Position numbers and translations under genes: made by a program. Positions 1 through 6,329 of a DNA stretch of 36,256 bases are shown here, piece by piece; positions within the stretch are counted from its first letter, which is position 1; each line of letters begins with the position of its first letter. Where the stretch lies: IMG/VR virus record IMGVR_UViG_3300035670_000701, positions 1 through 36,256 of that record; one strand, 5' to 3'. The DNA comes from a virus. A model generated the notes under the pieces. That model worked only from the letters and a program-made list of their open reading frames with translations, was not told the origin of the DNA and searched no databases.

Positions 1-179
1 ACTGCTAACTTTCTTGTAGTATTAGCATTTGCCAGAGTCATTGTTCCGCAAGGAGTTCCCCCACAGTCTACATCAACCGGAACATCTAACAAGTTAGCAC
101 CTTGTGCGCTGGACCCTTCAGAATTTATTAATCCAAAACTAAAAGCTGCCAAGACGGCAGCGAGAAACATTTTCCTCAT
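1..179 (-). CDS. Secreted protein with N-terminal signal peptide (partial, C-terminus outside window)
   Basis: The reading frame stays open from an ATG at 179 to the window edge, giving 59 visible codons. The ATG has a GGAGGG ribosome binding site at 190-195, about 10 bases upstream. The N-terminus has the layout of a Sec signal peptide: MRKMF, a hydrophobic core (LAAVLAAFSFGLI), then a small-residue stretch ending SSA before QGANLL, a likely signal peptidase I site. The mature start carries two nearby cysteines (DCGGTPCG). Function is unknown; an exported or envelope-associated phage protein is possible. It lies downstream of the 2OG oxygenase gene, beyond a hairpin terminator, so its expression may be partly uncoupled from that operon. 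The true length cannot be judged here. Confidence 0.72.
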   Translation of the reverse strand, partial: MRKMFLAAVLAAFSFGLINSEGSSAQGANLLDVPVDVDCGGTPCGTMTLANANTTRKLA

Positions 180-195
180 AGTGGTATTTCCCTCC

Positions 196-230
196 AAAAT
201 AAAACCGTGACAGTCCCTCAACTGCCACGG
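196..230 (-). terminator. Rho-independent terminator after the 2OG oxygenase gene
   Basis: On the minus strand, bases 230-205 form a 10-bp stem (CCGTGGCAGT with ACTGTCACGG, one G-U pair) closed by a 6-base loop. It is followed at 204-196 by the U-rich tract TTTTATTTT. It sits between the stop of the oxygenase gene and the ribosome binding site of the secreted-protein gene. Confidence 0.8.
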
Positions 231-263
231 CTAATAGTAATACTTTCTATCTATCTTTAAATA

Positions 264-1043
264 TTAAATGAAAACTTCACTTCTTTTTATAGCACTGTTT
301 AGTGAATGGTAAGACTCACCCAGTGCAGTACTTGTTCCATAATCAGTATGAATAAATAAAAATATATAACACTTATTTCCAGACTTTACCCTTTTTACAC
401 TATGTTTTGCCAAACATGGCAAGAAAACTATGCTCCCAGCAGAAGGAGATATCTCGTAATTAAAATCGGGGAAAGATAATTCACCCCCATCATAATCATC
501 ATTAAGATATATAAGAGCAGTCCAATCCATAGTATTGAGTGGATTTTCCACGTTCTTATCAACGTGTTCACCCATAAATCCATTCACTCTGTATTTTCTT
601 ACGCAGTAATTTCTTGTTATATATTCTGGAACTTTATTTCCCGTTTCTTTTGACCAAATACCTAAAGCCTTTATGTAATCATTTTCTATTAAAGATATAG
701 CCTCATAGGCTAAAAGGTGGGAATCGCTGGAACTTGGATGCAAAGGGACTCTTGGCCAATGGGGATTTTCTTCGTATAAAGTTTCATCCCAGTCAAAGTT
801 CTTACAAACTCCACGATGACTGTCCTCTGATCCATCAAAATACTGTACCCATTTAGTTGGATCTGTTGGGTCAGTTCTTACTGGGCCACCATCCTCCCAG
901 AAGGACCATTTAGGTATGATCGAATGCACTGCGTCATTACCTTCAAGCTCTTCTAGTTTCAATAAAAAATCTTTACTCTTAGGAAATGCGTTTTCCATGT
1001 ATAAAACATTTCCTGGCAAACGGTTAACAACAATACGACTCAC
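264..1043 (-). CDS. 2-oxoglutarate/Fe(II)-dependent oxygenase, prolyl-4-hydroxylase type
   Basis: A 259-aa cytoplasmic enzyme of the 2OG-Fe(II) dioxygenase superfamily, which hydroxylates substrates using 2-oxoglutarate and O2. The double-stranded beta-helix core lies in the C-terminal half. Visible metal ligands are H160 and D162 (GEHVDK) and H214 (AKHSVKRV), and K224 is placed to bind 2-oxoglutarate. The NDDYDGGELSFPDF stretch is typical of the P4H branch. The start is a GTG at 1043 with GAGG five bases upstream. The substrate is unknown; phage members are often near structural or modification genes. A second, shorter and divergent oxygenase sits at 19027-19545. The gene ends just before a hairpin terminator and starts just downstream of the small basic-protein cluster. 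Confidence 0.88.
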   Translation of the reverse strand: MSRIVVNRLPGNVLYMENAFPKSKDFLLKLEELEGNDAVHSIIPKWSFWEDGGPVRTDPTDPTKWVQYFDGSEDSHRGVCKNFDWDETLYEENPHWPRVPLHPSSSDSHLLAYEAISLIENDYIKALGIWSKETGNKVPEYITRNYCVRKYRVNGFMGEHVDKNVENPLNTMDWTALIYLNDDYDGGELSFPDFNYEISPSAGSIVFLPCLAKHSVKRVKSGNKCYIFLFIHTDYGTSTALGESYHSLNSAIKRSEVFI

Positions 1044-1058
1044 AAAAACCTCACTAAA

Positions 1059-1322
1059 TTACTTTTTACCCCTATTTCTAGCCCTATTTTTACTAGGGCT
1101 TTCTGGCACGAGTTTACCACTTTTAGTATGTGACATGTCTTTGCCACCTTTACCCATTATTCCTCTTTTATATCTAGCTTTAGCTAACTGTCTTCTTTTT
1201 GCTTTTTGGGAAGGACTAGAATTAAAAGCTTTATCTGTAGCGGCTTTTTTTCTTCTTGCCGCAGCGTTTTTTCTATAATACTTTGCTGTTCTTTTTACTT
1301 TTTTTAATTTTGGTGGAGCCAT
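1059..1322 (-). CDS. Small highly basic protein, 87 aa
   Basis: The chosen ATG at 1322 begins MAPPKLKKVKR and lies about 10 bases after an AAGGAAG ribosome binding site. A longer in-frame start at 1373 would overlap the preceding gene and has no better site. The product is dominated by Lys and Arg (runs such as RRKKAA, KAKRRQ, NRARNRGKK) and has no hydrophobic segment, so it is probably nucleic-acid binding and partly disordered. It belongs to a run of four very small basic proteins (1059-2140). I do not recognise a family. It could be a DNA-condensing or virion-internal protein; function not assigned. Confidence 0.72.
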   Translation of the reverse strand: MAPPKLKKVKRTAKYYRKNAAARRKKAATDKAFNSSPSQKAKRRQLAKARYKRGIMGKGGKDMSHTKSGKLVPESPSKNRARNRGKK

Positions 1323-1323
1323 A

Positions 1324-1572
1324 TCATTCTGACTTCCTTGTTCTGGTCTTTTTTGGAGGATCCGACTTCTCATAATGCCACATCATATGATCCTGCATTT
1401 GATCATCGACTTTATCTATTTTGCGATGTAGGTTAAAGAGCTCATCCTTAACACCACTTACCATACCAGCAACCACGTTGTGGTCGTCCCTATTTTCTTT
1501 ACGACTCTTCTGAACCAAAGCCGTAACTATTCCACCTACTGCAGCTATTGCTGCAACAATTACTGCCTCCAT
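1324..1572 (-). CDS. Small membrane protein with one N-terminal helix and a charged coiled-coil-like tail (holin-like or DUF2746-like)
   Basis: An 82-aa product starting at ATG 1572, with GGTGAG five bases upstream; GTG codons at 1581 and 1584 are alternatives overlapping the previous gene's stop. Residues 3-20 (AVIVAAIAAVGGIVTALV) form one membrane helix. A short basic stretch (QKSRKEN) and a charged helical region with heptad-like spacing follow (NLHRKIDKVDDQMQDHM). This architecture resembles small actinophage membrane proteins of the DUF2746 kind and some holins, a match from memory only. The basic residues after the helix predict the tail on the cytoplasmic side. It is one base from the next gene, so it is co-translated with the basic proteins around it. 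Confidence 0.68.
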   Translation of the reverse strand: MEAVIVAAIAAVGGIVTALVQKSRKENRDDHNVVAGMVSGVKDELFNLHRKIDKVDDQMQDHMMWHYEKSDPPKKTRTRKSE

Positions 1573-1577
1573 ACCGC

Positions 1578-1865
1578 TCACCACTTAACCCTATCAGCCC
1601 AATAGGCTGCAGACATTTTGCCTTTTTTAATATTCGAAGCATGGCGGGCCTTAAAAGATCTTCTCCTTGCCGCATAAGATGCGGACTCCCCTTTTTTCTT
1701 TGGGGATCCAGAAACACCTTGCTGACCAAAACGAATAGTCTTTACCTTGTCACCGACTTTAGCAACAACTACATGTGACTTAGTAGGGTGGCCTGGTGTT
1801 CTTTTTGGTTTATTAAACCCAGAAACACCAGCTCTAGCTAACCTTGGATCTTTTTTCGCGGCCAT
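1578..1865 (-). CDS. Small basic protein, conserved phage type, unknown function
   Basis: A 95-aa product starting at ATG 1865. The start overlaps the stop of the upstream 39-aa gene (TAATG), with a GGGAAAAAG purine-rich site before it. The sequence is rich in Lys, Arg, Gly and Ser and well structured in motifs: RLARAGVSGFNKPKRTPGHP, then KVKTIRFGQQGVSGSP, then RRSFKARHASNIKKGKMSAAYW. From memory, very similar proteins occur widely in large marine and freshwater phages without a known role; no database check was possible. The FKARH...KGKMSAAYWA stretch suggests a compact fold, possibly nucleic-acid binding. It is co-transcribed with the other small basic genes. Confidence 0.8.
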   Translation of the reverse strand: MAAKKDPRLARAGVSGFNKPKRTPGHPTKSHVVVAKVGDKVKTIRFGQQGVSGSPKKKGESASYAARRRSFKARHASNIKKGKMSAAYWADRVKW

Positions 1866-1984
1866 TACTTTTTCCCTTTTTTCTTACGTTTTTTATATCT
1901 AGTCTTAACAACTGGTCCGTTAGACTTCTGATTATTAGTTCCCATTCTTGGGCCACTAATGTAAACAAATTTTTTTATGGCCAT
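1865..1984 (-). CDS. Very small basic protein, 39 aa
   Basis: A short ORF from ATG 1984 to TAA at 1865-1867, preceded by an AGGG ribosome binding site seven bases upstream. It ends with a TAATG overlap on the next gene. The protein starts MAIKKFVYISGPRMGT and ends in a run of Lys and Arg (KTRYKKRKKKGKK). Good ribosome binding site, tight coupling and a composition matching its neighbours argue that it is real. Function is unknown; the tail could bind nucleic acid. Confidence 0.68.
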   Translation of the reverse strand: MAIKKFVYISGPRMGTNNQKSNGPVVKTRYKKRKKKGKK

Positions 1985-1987
1985 TTA

Positions 1988-2140
1988 CTAGCCCTTATTT
2001 TTTTTGATTTTTCTTTTTCCAGGAACAGACTCTGGTGGAGTAACTTTAAGATCCTGTATATTTGGGCTAGCATCGGATAGAAGCTTGTAGTAATTTTTTT
2101 CTGAGGATGTCTTCATCCCAAAACCTTTTTTGTCAGCCAT
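1988..2140 (-). CDS. Small basic protein, 50 aa
   Basis: The start is ATG 2140 (MADKKGFGMKTSSEK), five bases after AAAGGTG; the longer in-frame start at 2170 has no better ribosome binding site. The product carries a short central segment (YKLLSDASPNIQDLKVTPPESVPG) and a Lys/Arg-rich C-terminus (KRKIKKNKG). No family is recognised. It is the first gene after the terminator at 2188-2211 and heads the group of small basic proteins, which implies either read-through or an unrecognised promoter between 2141 and 2187. Confidence 0.65.
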   Translation of the reverse strand: MADKKGFGMKTSSEKNYYKLLSDASPNIQDLKVTPPESVPGKRKIKKNKG

Positions 2141-2187
2141 AACAACACCTTTCAAAGATATTATGTACAATAGTAAACGTAGATAAC

Positions 2188-2211
2188 AAAAAAGAGAGGG
2201 TTACCCCTCTC
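2188..2211 (-). terminator. Rho-independent terminator after the AT-hook protein gene
   Basis: On the minus strand GAGAGGG (2211-2205) pairs with CCCTCTC (2200-2194) across a 4-base loop. Six T residues follow at 2193-2188. It lies 17 bases past the stop of the gene at 2228-2503 and would end the transcript from the kinase/AT-hook side. Confidence 0.82.
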
Positions 2212-2227
2212 AGTTCTGTGTCAGCAA

Positions 2228-2503
2228 TCAGGCTTTTTTAGAGGGAGTCTTTTTTGCTGGAGTCTTTTTTGCTGGAGTCTTTTTTGTGGAAGAACTCTTA
2301 GGTCTTCCAGGCTTTTTCTTAACTTCACCTTCAACCTTAACTGGCTCTATCTTTACTACTTCTGTGATATCTTCACCAATTTCAGGCTTATCATCTATGT
2401 CATAACCACCTATATTAAACTCTGATAATCTTTTGCTAGCCTTTTCTTCGATACCCTTGTTAGATGGTATTATGTTTTTAAAAAATCTTTTGATAATATT
2501 CAT
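2228..2503 (-). CDS. AT-hook and histone-H1-like tail protein
   Basis: A 91-aa product from ATG 2503 with AGGGAG eight bases upstream. The N-terminal half is mixed (MNIIKRFFKNIIP...). The C-terminal half contains KKKPGRPKSS, where G-R-P flanked by basic residues is the AT-hook signature for the minor groove of A+T-rich DNA. Repeated KKTPAKKTPAKKTPSKK units follow, as in histone H1 and bacterial H1-like tails. A DNA-binding or nucleoid-compacting role is therefore likely but inferred. The repeats are encoded by a near-perfect 15-bp tandem repeat. A terminator follows directly. An accessory role in transcription or packaging is equally possible. Confidence 0.72.
   Translation of the reverse strand: MNIIKRFFKNIIPSNKGIEEKASKRLSEFNIGGYDIDDKPEIGEDITEVVKIEPVKVEGEVKKKPGRPKSSSTKKTPAKKTPAKKTPSKKA
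2244..2287 (-). repeat. 15-bp tandem repeat, about three copies, inside the AT-hook gene
   Basis: The unit ggagtcttttttgct on the plus strand occurs at 2244-2258 and 2259-2273, with a third, slightly diverged copy at 2274-2287. Each unit encodes one KKTPA block. Being in frame, copy-number change would lengthen or shorten the basic tail without breaking the gene. Confidence 0.8.
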
Positions 2504-2504
2504 T

Positions 2505-2825
2505 TCAACTCCCTTGCTGTGACTCTTTTATTAGTAAATATCTTTCCCCAGTTTCTTTAGAAACTATACCAAAACCATAAGCTGCGGCTTCTTCTACTGC
2601 AGCTTGCAACGCTTCCTTATCTTTAAGAGAAACATCTGACAGTGGAAGGGTTATACCTGCGTAAACATCTATGTTCTCAAAATTACCTATATTTATTTTT
2701 CTATTGACTCCACAAATAAAAACTGGATTAGTAGAAATACTTACTTCACTGGACAAAATTTGCACCACCTTTTCTATGGAATGATTATCTGACTGCTCAA
2801 ATGCTGAAGGGACTATCTTAGGCAT
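2505..2825 (-). CDS. Conserved phage protein of unknown function, 106 aa
   Basis: Starts at ATG 2825, overlapping the end of the kinase gene by 8 bases, and ends two bases before the AT-hook gene. The sequence is a soluble mixed alpha/beta protein. A central strand-rich part (NPVFICGVNRKINIGNFENIDVYAG) is followed by a helix (LKDKEALQAAVEEAAAYGFGI) and a final strand (ERYLLIKE). No catalytic motif or cysteine cluster is visible. I do not recognise the family with certainty. Its position between a nucleotide kinase and a DNA-binding protein hints at DNA metabolism, but this is context only. Confidence 0.7.
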   Translation of the reverse strand: MPKIVPSAFEQSDNHSIEKVVQILSSEVSISTNPVFICGVNRKINIGNFENIDVYAGITLPLSDVSLKDKEALQAAVEEAAAYGFGIVSKETGERYLLIKESQQGS

Positions 2826-3606
2826 AGGTTCCCACTAAACTGTTGACATAATCAAGAGTAAATAAAGTTTGATCTTCTACTGTTAAATCATCTGTATTAA
2901 TCACAACATTGCACACTTTAGCTATGTCATCTATCTGTAACTCGGAGGAATGATTCATTTGCTCCTCTGTCATGTACCTACCATCCCTACTAAACATTCT
3001 TTCATTTCTGACTTTATCGGAAGCAGTATAGCATACAATCATACCATTTTCTTGGTCTAAAATTGTTTGAGCCTCATTTAGATACCTAACATCGGACACC
3101 ACTACAGCAAATGGAGAAGGATCGGTATCCTCCAATAAAGACCTAACATAAGACAAGTGTAGAGAATTGGCTTTTCTAATTGCCCACTTACAAAAACACT
3201 CGGGATCATGAGACCTACACTCGTCTCCGGCTTTTTGCAAAAAGGTTCTAGGCTTTAGACCTTCAGGCTCTATTGGCATGGATTGAATTGCCTGCACCAT
3301 AGAGACCATATCCTCATAAGGTGGAACATCACCTATCGGTGAGTTTCCAAACAAATCATAAAGAGTATCGTGTATACCATACAGTTGCCTAACTGTTTGT
3401 CTGGAACCTATAACACCTTTTTTTATTGCAGCTAGTTCGTAAAGTGGAAGCGCAAAAAATATATGATCCCACACGATTCCATTGTTGCCTAAGTCAACTT
3501 TTGCTTTAGGTACTATTTTTTCAGCTACTGAAGTTTTTCCAGTGGCAGCTTTTCCTGCTAGTCCTACTATTATAGGTTTATTTGGATTATATTTAAATTT
3601 TTTCAT
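2818..3606 (-). CDS. Deoxynucleoside monophosphate kinase
   Basis: A 262-aa P-loop kinase of the phage dNMP kinase type, expected to phosphorylate dNMPs (such as dTMP from ThyX) to dNDPs. The Walker A motif is GKAATGKTS at residues 18-26. An RYLNEAQ stretch and a lid-like segment with arginines (KVRNERMFSRDGR) follow the core. Size fits phage enzymes of this kind (about 200-260 aa). It completes the nucleotide pathway with the reductase, ThyX and dCMP deaminase encoded at 20.9-24.5 kb. No ribosome binding site precedes the ATG at 3606. Instead an extended -10 promoter ends nine bases upstream, suggesting a leaderless message. It overlaps the next gene by 8 bases. Confidence 0.85.
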   Translation of the reverse strand: MKKFKYNPNKPIIVGLAGKAATGKTSVAEKIVPKAKVDLGNNGIVWDHIFFALPLYELAAIKKGVIGSRQTVRQLYGIHDTLYDLFGNSPIGDVPPYEDMVSMVQAIQSMPIEPEGLKPRTFLQKAGDECRSHDPECFCKWAIRKANSLHLSYVRSLLEDTDPSPFAVVVSDVRYLNEAQTILDQENGMIVCYTASDKVRNERMFSRDGRYMTEEQMNHSSELQIDDIAKVCNVVINTDDLTVEDQTLFTLDYVNSLVGTYA

Positions 3607-3614
3607 AATGGATA

Positions 3615-3623
3615 ATTATATCA
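3615..3623 (-). promoter_or_regulatory. Extended -10 promoter placed for leaderless transcription of the dNMP kinase
   Basis: The minus strand reads TGATATAAT (3623-3615), a TGn-TATAAT extended -10 element with no convincing -35. A start about seven bases downstream would fall at about 3608, with the kinase ATG at 3606-3604. There is no Shine-Dalgarno sequence in the 23 bases between the RNase H stop and this ATG, consistent with a leaderless mRNA. Confidence 0.5.
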
Positions 3624-3629
3624 CAATCT

Positions 3630-4058
3630 TTACTTTAGTTCTTCTTTCCTATAGTGTAAATTATCAAGAAACTGATTAGCTAAACTATCTGCTTCCCAAA
3701 CATAATTTCTTTTAACTTGAACAATCCTAAAATTAAATTCTGACCTTATTTCTTCTACAGTCATCAATAAAGGAAGAAGTGATTCATTCTTGCATCTCCA
3801 TCTACCGCTTATTTGATTGGCTACGACGGCTGAATCTGTATAAATAATTGGATCTATAAGATCAGCCATGGAGCATATCAAAAGACCAGTTATAACTGCC
3901 TCGTATTCAGCTTCATTATTTGTCCTTGGGCCAAGTCCCCTAGCAAACTGTGCTACCTTTTTTCTATTCTTATAAACTACGGAAGCGCAGGATGCTTCGC
4001 CAAATTTCTTTTGACCCTGACCTCGTGATGCTCCATCGCAAAAAACTTCAACATTCAT
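3630..4058 (-). CDS. rnhA: Ribonuclease HI
   Basis: A 142-aa enzyme that cuts the RNA strand of RNA-DNA hybrids, for example when removing primers during phage replication. The full set of acidic catalytic residues is visible: D8 (VFCDGASRG), E49 (NNEAEYEAV), D75 (IYTDSAVV) and D124 (WEADSLANQ). Length is that of single-domain RNase HI. The product has no N-terminal hybrid-binding domain. The start at ATG 4058 has only a distant AAGG, so translation may depend on the preceding gene, which stops 6 bases upstream. It pairs functionally with the primase and polymerase at 8-13 kb. Confidence 0.92.
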   Translation of the reverse strand: MNVEVFCDGASRGQGQKKFGEASCASVVYKNRKKVAQFARGLGPRTNNEAEYEAVITGLLICSMADLIDPIIYTDSAVVANQISGRWRCKNESLLPLLMTVEEIRSEFNFRIVQVKRNYVWEADSLANQFLDNLHYRKEELK

Positions 4059-4063
4059 TATTA

Positions 4064-4273
4064 TCAGTTAACCTTAACATTATATTCAATACCTATTTTC
4101 TTTATTGTTTCCATTAACCTATTATTAATAGAAGGAGAGGAAACTACTATGGTTTTGATTAGACTATATCTACCACCATTATATTCAACTTGAGTTGGAA
4201 AATCACAAGTTTCTCTTGGCTCAGAATAGAATTCAACAGGTGAAGAAACACTTTTATAGACAGCGTAAAACAT
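4064..4273 (-). CDS. Hypothetical protein, 69 aa
   Basis: Starts at ATG 4273 after an AGAGAAG purine-rich site and ends six bases before the RNase H gene. The product is soluble and probably beta-rich at the N-terminus (FYAVYKSVSSPVEFYS), with a short helix near the C-terminus (NNRLMETIKKIGIEYN). No family is recognised and no catalytic residues stand out. Coding support comes from its packing and ribosome binding site. Confidence 0.6.
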   Translation of the reverse strand: MFYAVYKSVSSPVEFYSEPRETCDFPTQVEYNGGRYSLIKTIVVSSPSINNRLMETIKKIGIEYNVKVN

Positions 4274-4285
4274 ATACTTCTCTTT

Positions 4286-4801
4286 CTAGTAAGTACTAAA
4301 ATCAGAGCTACTATAGAACCCTTTCTCTTCCCTATAGGTAGCTATTTGCATGGACTGCATCTTGTCCATCAATTTTCTTGCTGATTCTGATGCTATTCTG
4401 GCAGAAAGTTCTATAGCCTCAGCTAAATGAACTATAGACTCACAAGTGACAAGAGCAGAATACTCAGACTCAGCTGCTGCTATAGCGGAAGCTTCTCTTT
4501 CTGAGTCGTTCTTTCCTACTTTATTAGCTTTATATACCCTATTGTAGTCTCCTTGGAGAATTTTCAATTGAGCTCTAGCTATACCAGCAAATCTAGCAGC
4601 TCTGCCATAAACATTAGAAGTTCTAGCTACAAGTGAAGCAATGGCGTCAAAACCCATATCAACAGTATCATTCTCTGGTATCTCAACAAAATACTTATTT
4701 TGCTTGTCAATACTGCTGTACGCTTCTATCACTTCTGAAAGTTGAGGTCCTAAAAATTCAATCAGAAGCTCCCTAAGTTTTTCTAAGGAAGGAGTATTCA
4801 T
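4286..4801 (-). CDS. All-helical phage protein of unknown function, 171 aa
   Basis: Starts at ATG 4801, overlapping the sigma-like gene stop by ATGA, with GGAG seven bases upstream. It is predicted almost wholly helical. Residues 60-150 are alanine- and glutamate-rich with coiled-coil-like spacing (ARFAGIARAQLKILQGDYNRVYK, then SEREASAIAAAESEY, then AEAIELSARIASESARKLMDKMQSM). The pattern resembles adaptor or scaffold-like helical bundles rather than an enzyme. Its tight coupling to the sigma-like factor allows an anti-sigma or co-activator role, and its proximity to RNase H allows a replication role. Neither is shown by the sequence. Confidence 0.68.
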   Translation of the reverse strand: MNTPSLEKLRELLIEFLGPQLSEVIEAYSSIDKQNKYFVEIPENDTVDMGFDAIASLVARTSNVYGRAARFAGIARAQLKILQGDYNRVYKANKVGKNDSEREASAIAAAESEYSALVTCESIVHLAEAIELSARIASESARKLMDKMQSMQIATYREEKGFYSSSDFSTY

Positions 4802-5679
4802 TTATTTTTCTCCATTGATATTAAAGTTTTATATTCATACATATCAAATTCAATTATGTAGTCTACTATTTTTTGTCTAACCTTAGAAAGATGCTCCCTA
4901 ACCGTATTAGGATGTTCATTTATTTTCTGAGAAATTTGACTCGACCTTTGACCGTCAACATATCTCCATTTTAGCAGCTGCCTTTCCTGAACAGATAGTT
5001 TATCAAATGGTGGAGAATTTTTCTCACCTAAGACCCAAAATTCATCTATTTTGTCTGACGATAGCATCTCTTCAAGCGAAAACTCAACCGGATCTGCCTT
5101 AAATCCAACGTAATTCTCTTCTGACTCATCATCTACGCTACTATCATCTGATATCAAAGGAAAGGTCTTCCTACCAAGTTGGTCTATTAAAAAGGTGTCA
5201 ACATTCTTTTTAAGAAGATAAAAAAAGTAACTATACAAAAATCCACTAAAAGGTATCGATCCCTTTCTCTCATATCTAGCTATGCACTGGAAGAATGTCA
5301 TATCAACAGTTTGCCTAATATCTTCTTCATCACCGTATCTTCTAGCCATATAATTTATTCCCCTCATGCATTCTTGAATCTCTTTCATTGCTTGAGGCGT
5401 AATTTTATTTTTTCTAAGCGCAAAGCGAGTATATGGATCTTTTATAAATAAAGATATAAATCTCCTTATATCGTAATCGTTCAAGTTAAATCTATTAAAA
5501 TACAGCAGTGCGCTATACTTACTTAAAAAATTATTAAAAACTTTTAGAAGTTCTTCTTGACCACTTGAAGATCCAGTTTTGGCTTTAACTATAAGATTCT
5601 GCATGTCTTCCTCGGGAAGGGAGTAATAATTTTCTTTATAGGTTTTCTTTTTCTTTTCTTCTTTTTTTTCTTGGTTCAC
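4798..5679 (-). CDS. Sigma-70-family-like RNA polymerase sigma factor
   Basis: A 293-aa product best started at GTG 5679, which has GGAAGG six bases upstream and overlaps the endonuclease stop as GTGA. A TTG at 5694 is in frame but has no site. The N-terminus is a Lys/Glu-rich disordered arm. A helical region-2-like segment lies near residues 110-170 (EEDIRQTVDMTFFQCIARYERKG... FSGFLYSYFFYLLKKN), and a clear region-4-like helix-turn-helix near 223-275 (LSVQERQLLKWRYVDGQ... SQISQKINEHPNTVREHLSKVRQKI). This is the arrangement of an alternative sigma factor lacking regions 1 and most of 3. It probably directs host RNA polymerase to middle or late phage promoters. It is second in an operon with its own sigma-70-like promoter. 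Confidence 0.72.
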   Translation of the reverse strand: MNQEKKEEKKKKTYKENYYSLPEEDMQNLIVKAKTGSSSGQEELLKVFNNFLSKYSALLYFNRFNLNDYDIRRFISLFIKDPYTRFALRKNKITPQAMKEIQECMRGINYMARRYGDEEDIRQTVDMTFFQCIARYERKGSIPFSGFLYSYFFYLLKKNVDTFLIDQLGRKTFPLISDDSSVDDESEENYVGFKADPVEFSLEEMLSSDKIDEFWVLGEKNSPPFDKLSVQERQLLKWRYVDGQRSSQISQKINEHPNTVREHLSKVRQKIVDYIIEFDMYEYKTLISMEKNK

Positions 5680-6242
5680 TTTTTTCCTTCCCAATTTAAA
5701 AGATATTCGCTGTACTCGTCTCTTAAATCTTCATAAAACATAATACTAGGAACTTCAAGCTCCTTCATAAAGCTAATAGCGTCTTTTGAGTACCTGCTGA
5801 TGACACAAGTGAGGTTTAAAAATTCTTCAATATAATATCTTTTAAATCTTTTAAGTTTAATTTTACTTTTATCATCAAGATACCCCTTGATTTCAATCCA
5901 ATCTTTATTTCTTCTTAAGAAAAAATCGGGAGTATAAGCTCTAGTCCCTCTTTTTACTGGGAATGGAAAAACTGTAGGTTCAAAATCAAAATCTATCTTA
6001 TAGATGTTTAAAACCCTAACGAAGTTAGCTTCCCAACTGGATCTAACGTTCATTTGGATATCATTTCTAAAACCAGTTTTAGTATACTGGAAAGCGTTGC
6101 CCTTTTTTCTCTGAACGATTCCATCATTCTCCAGAAGCGCTTGATCAACCTGCCTGTTTCTGATATTGTTCATGTTCGGGTGATTTTTGAAAGAGGATTT
6201 TTCCAAAAAAAAGTCTCTTGACTTGACAACCTCTACGCCCAT
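5676..6242 (-). CDS. PD-(D/E)XK-family endonuclease (TnsA/phage endonuclease-like)
   Basis: A 188-aa product starting at ATG 6242 with AAAGGA seven bases upstream; the in-frame extension to 6308 would run through the promoter and is rejected. The nuclease core is visible as E71 (RSSWEANF), D106 (YTPDFFL) and E117-x-K119 (WIEIKGY), the classic E...D...ExK arrangement for two-metal DNA cleavage. The NVRSSWEANFVRVL and F.EP...FPF segments are typical of small phage endonucleases. The role could be a recombination junction or repair nuclease, or host DNA breakdown. It is the first gene of the operon that also encodes the sigma-like factor. Confidence 0.78.
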   Translation of the reverse strand: MGVEVVKSRDFFLEKSSFKNHPNMNNIRNRQVDQALLENDGIVQRKKGNAFQYTKTGFRNDIQMNVRSSWEANFVRVLNIYKIDFDFEPTVFPFPVKRGTRAYTPDFFLRRNKDWIEIKGYLDDKSKIKLKRFKRYYIEEFLNLTCVISRYSKDAISFMKELEVPSIMFYEDLRDEYSEYLLNWEGKK

Positions 6243-6252
6243 TGTGATATCC

Positions 6253-6281
6253 TTTACTCGTAAACCTATAAGTAGAATAAT
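6253..6281 (+). promoter_or_regulatory. Candidate plus-strand promoter for the 68-aa gene
   Basis: TTTACT at 6253-6258 and AATAAT at 6276-6281 are separated by 17 bases, a moderate sigma-70-like match. Transcription would start near 6288, leaving a leader of about 42 bases that includes the AAAGG site before ATG 6330. The -10 overlaps the opposing minus-strand -10 by two bases. Confidence 0.42.
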
Positions 6282-6308
6282 TATACAGTATAAATTAAAA
6301 AAATACAA
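6280..6308 (-). promoter_or_regulatory. Sigma-70-like promoter of the endonuclease/sigma operon
   Basis: On the minus strand TTGTAT (6308-6303) and a perfect TATAAT (6285-6280) are separated by exactly 17 bases. Transcription would begin near 6273, giving a leader of about 30 bases with AAAGGA before the endonuclease ATG at 6242. It is the best-spaced promoter in the window. Confidence 0.72.
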
Positions 6309-6329
6309 ATTATAATGAAAGGTTACATT

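Noticed and set aside
916-1278. Plus-strand ORF with hydrophobic, leucine-rich sequence
   Set aside because: Its hydrophobicity is the mirror of Lys/Arg codons in the antisense of the basic-protein gene; no site and no promoter.
2141-2187. Promoter (CATAATAT) upstream of the 50-aa basic protein gene
   Set aside because: The implied start would fall only about six bases from the ATG and inside the ribosome binding site, and there is no -35.
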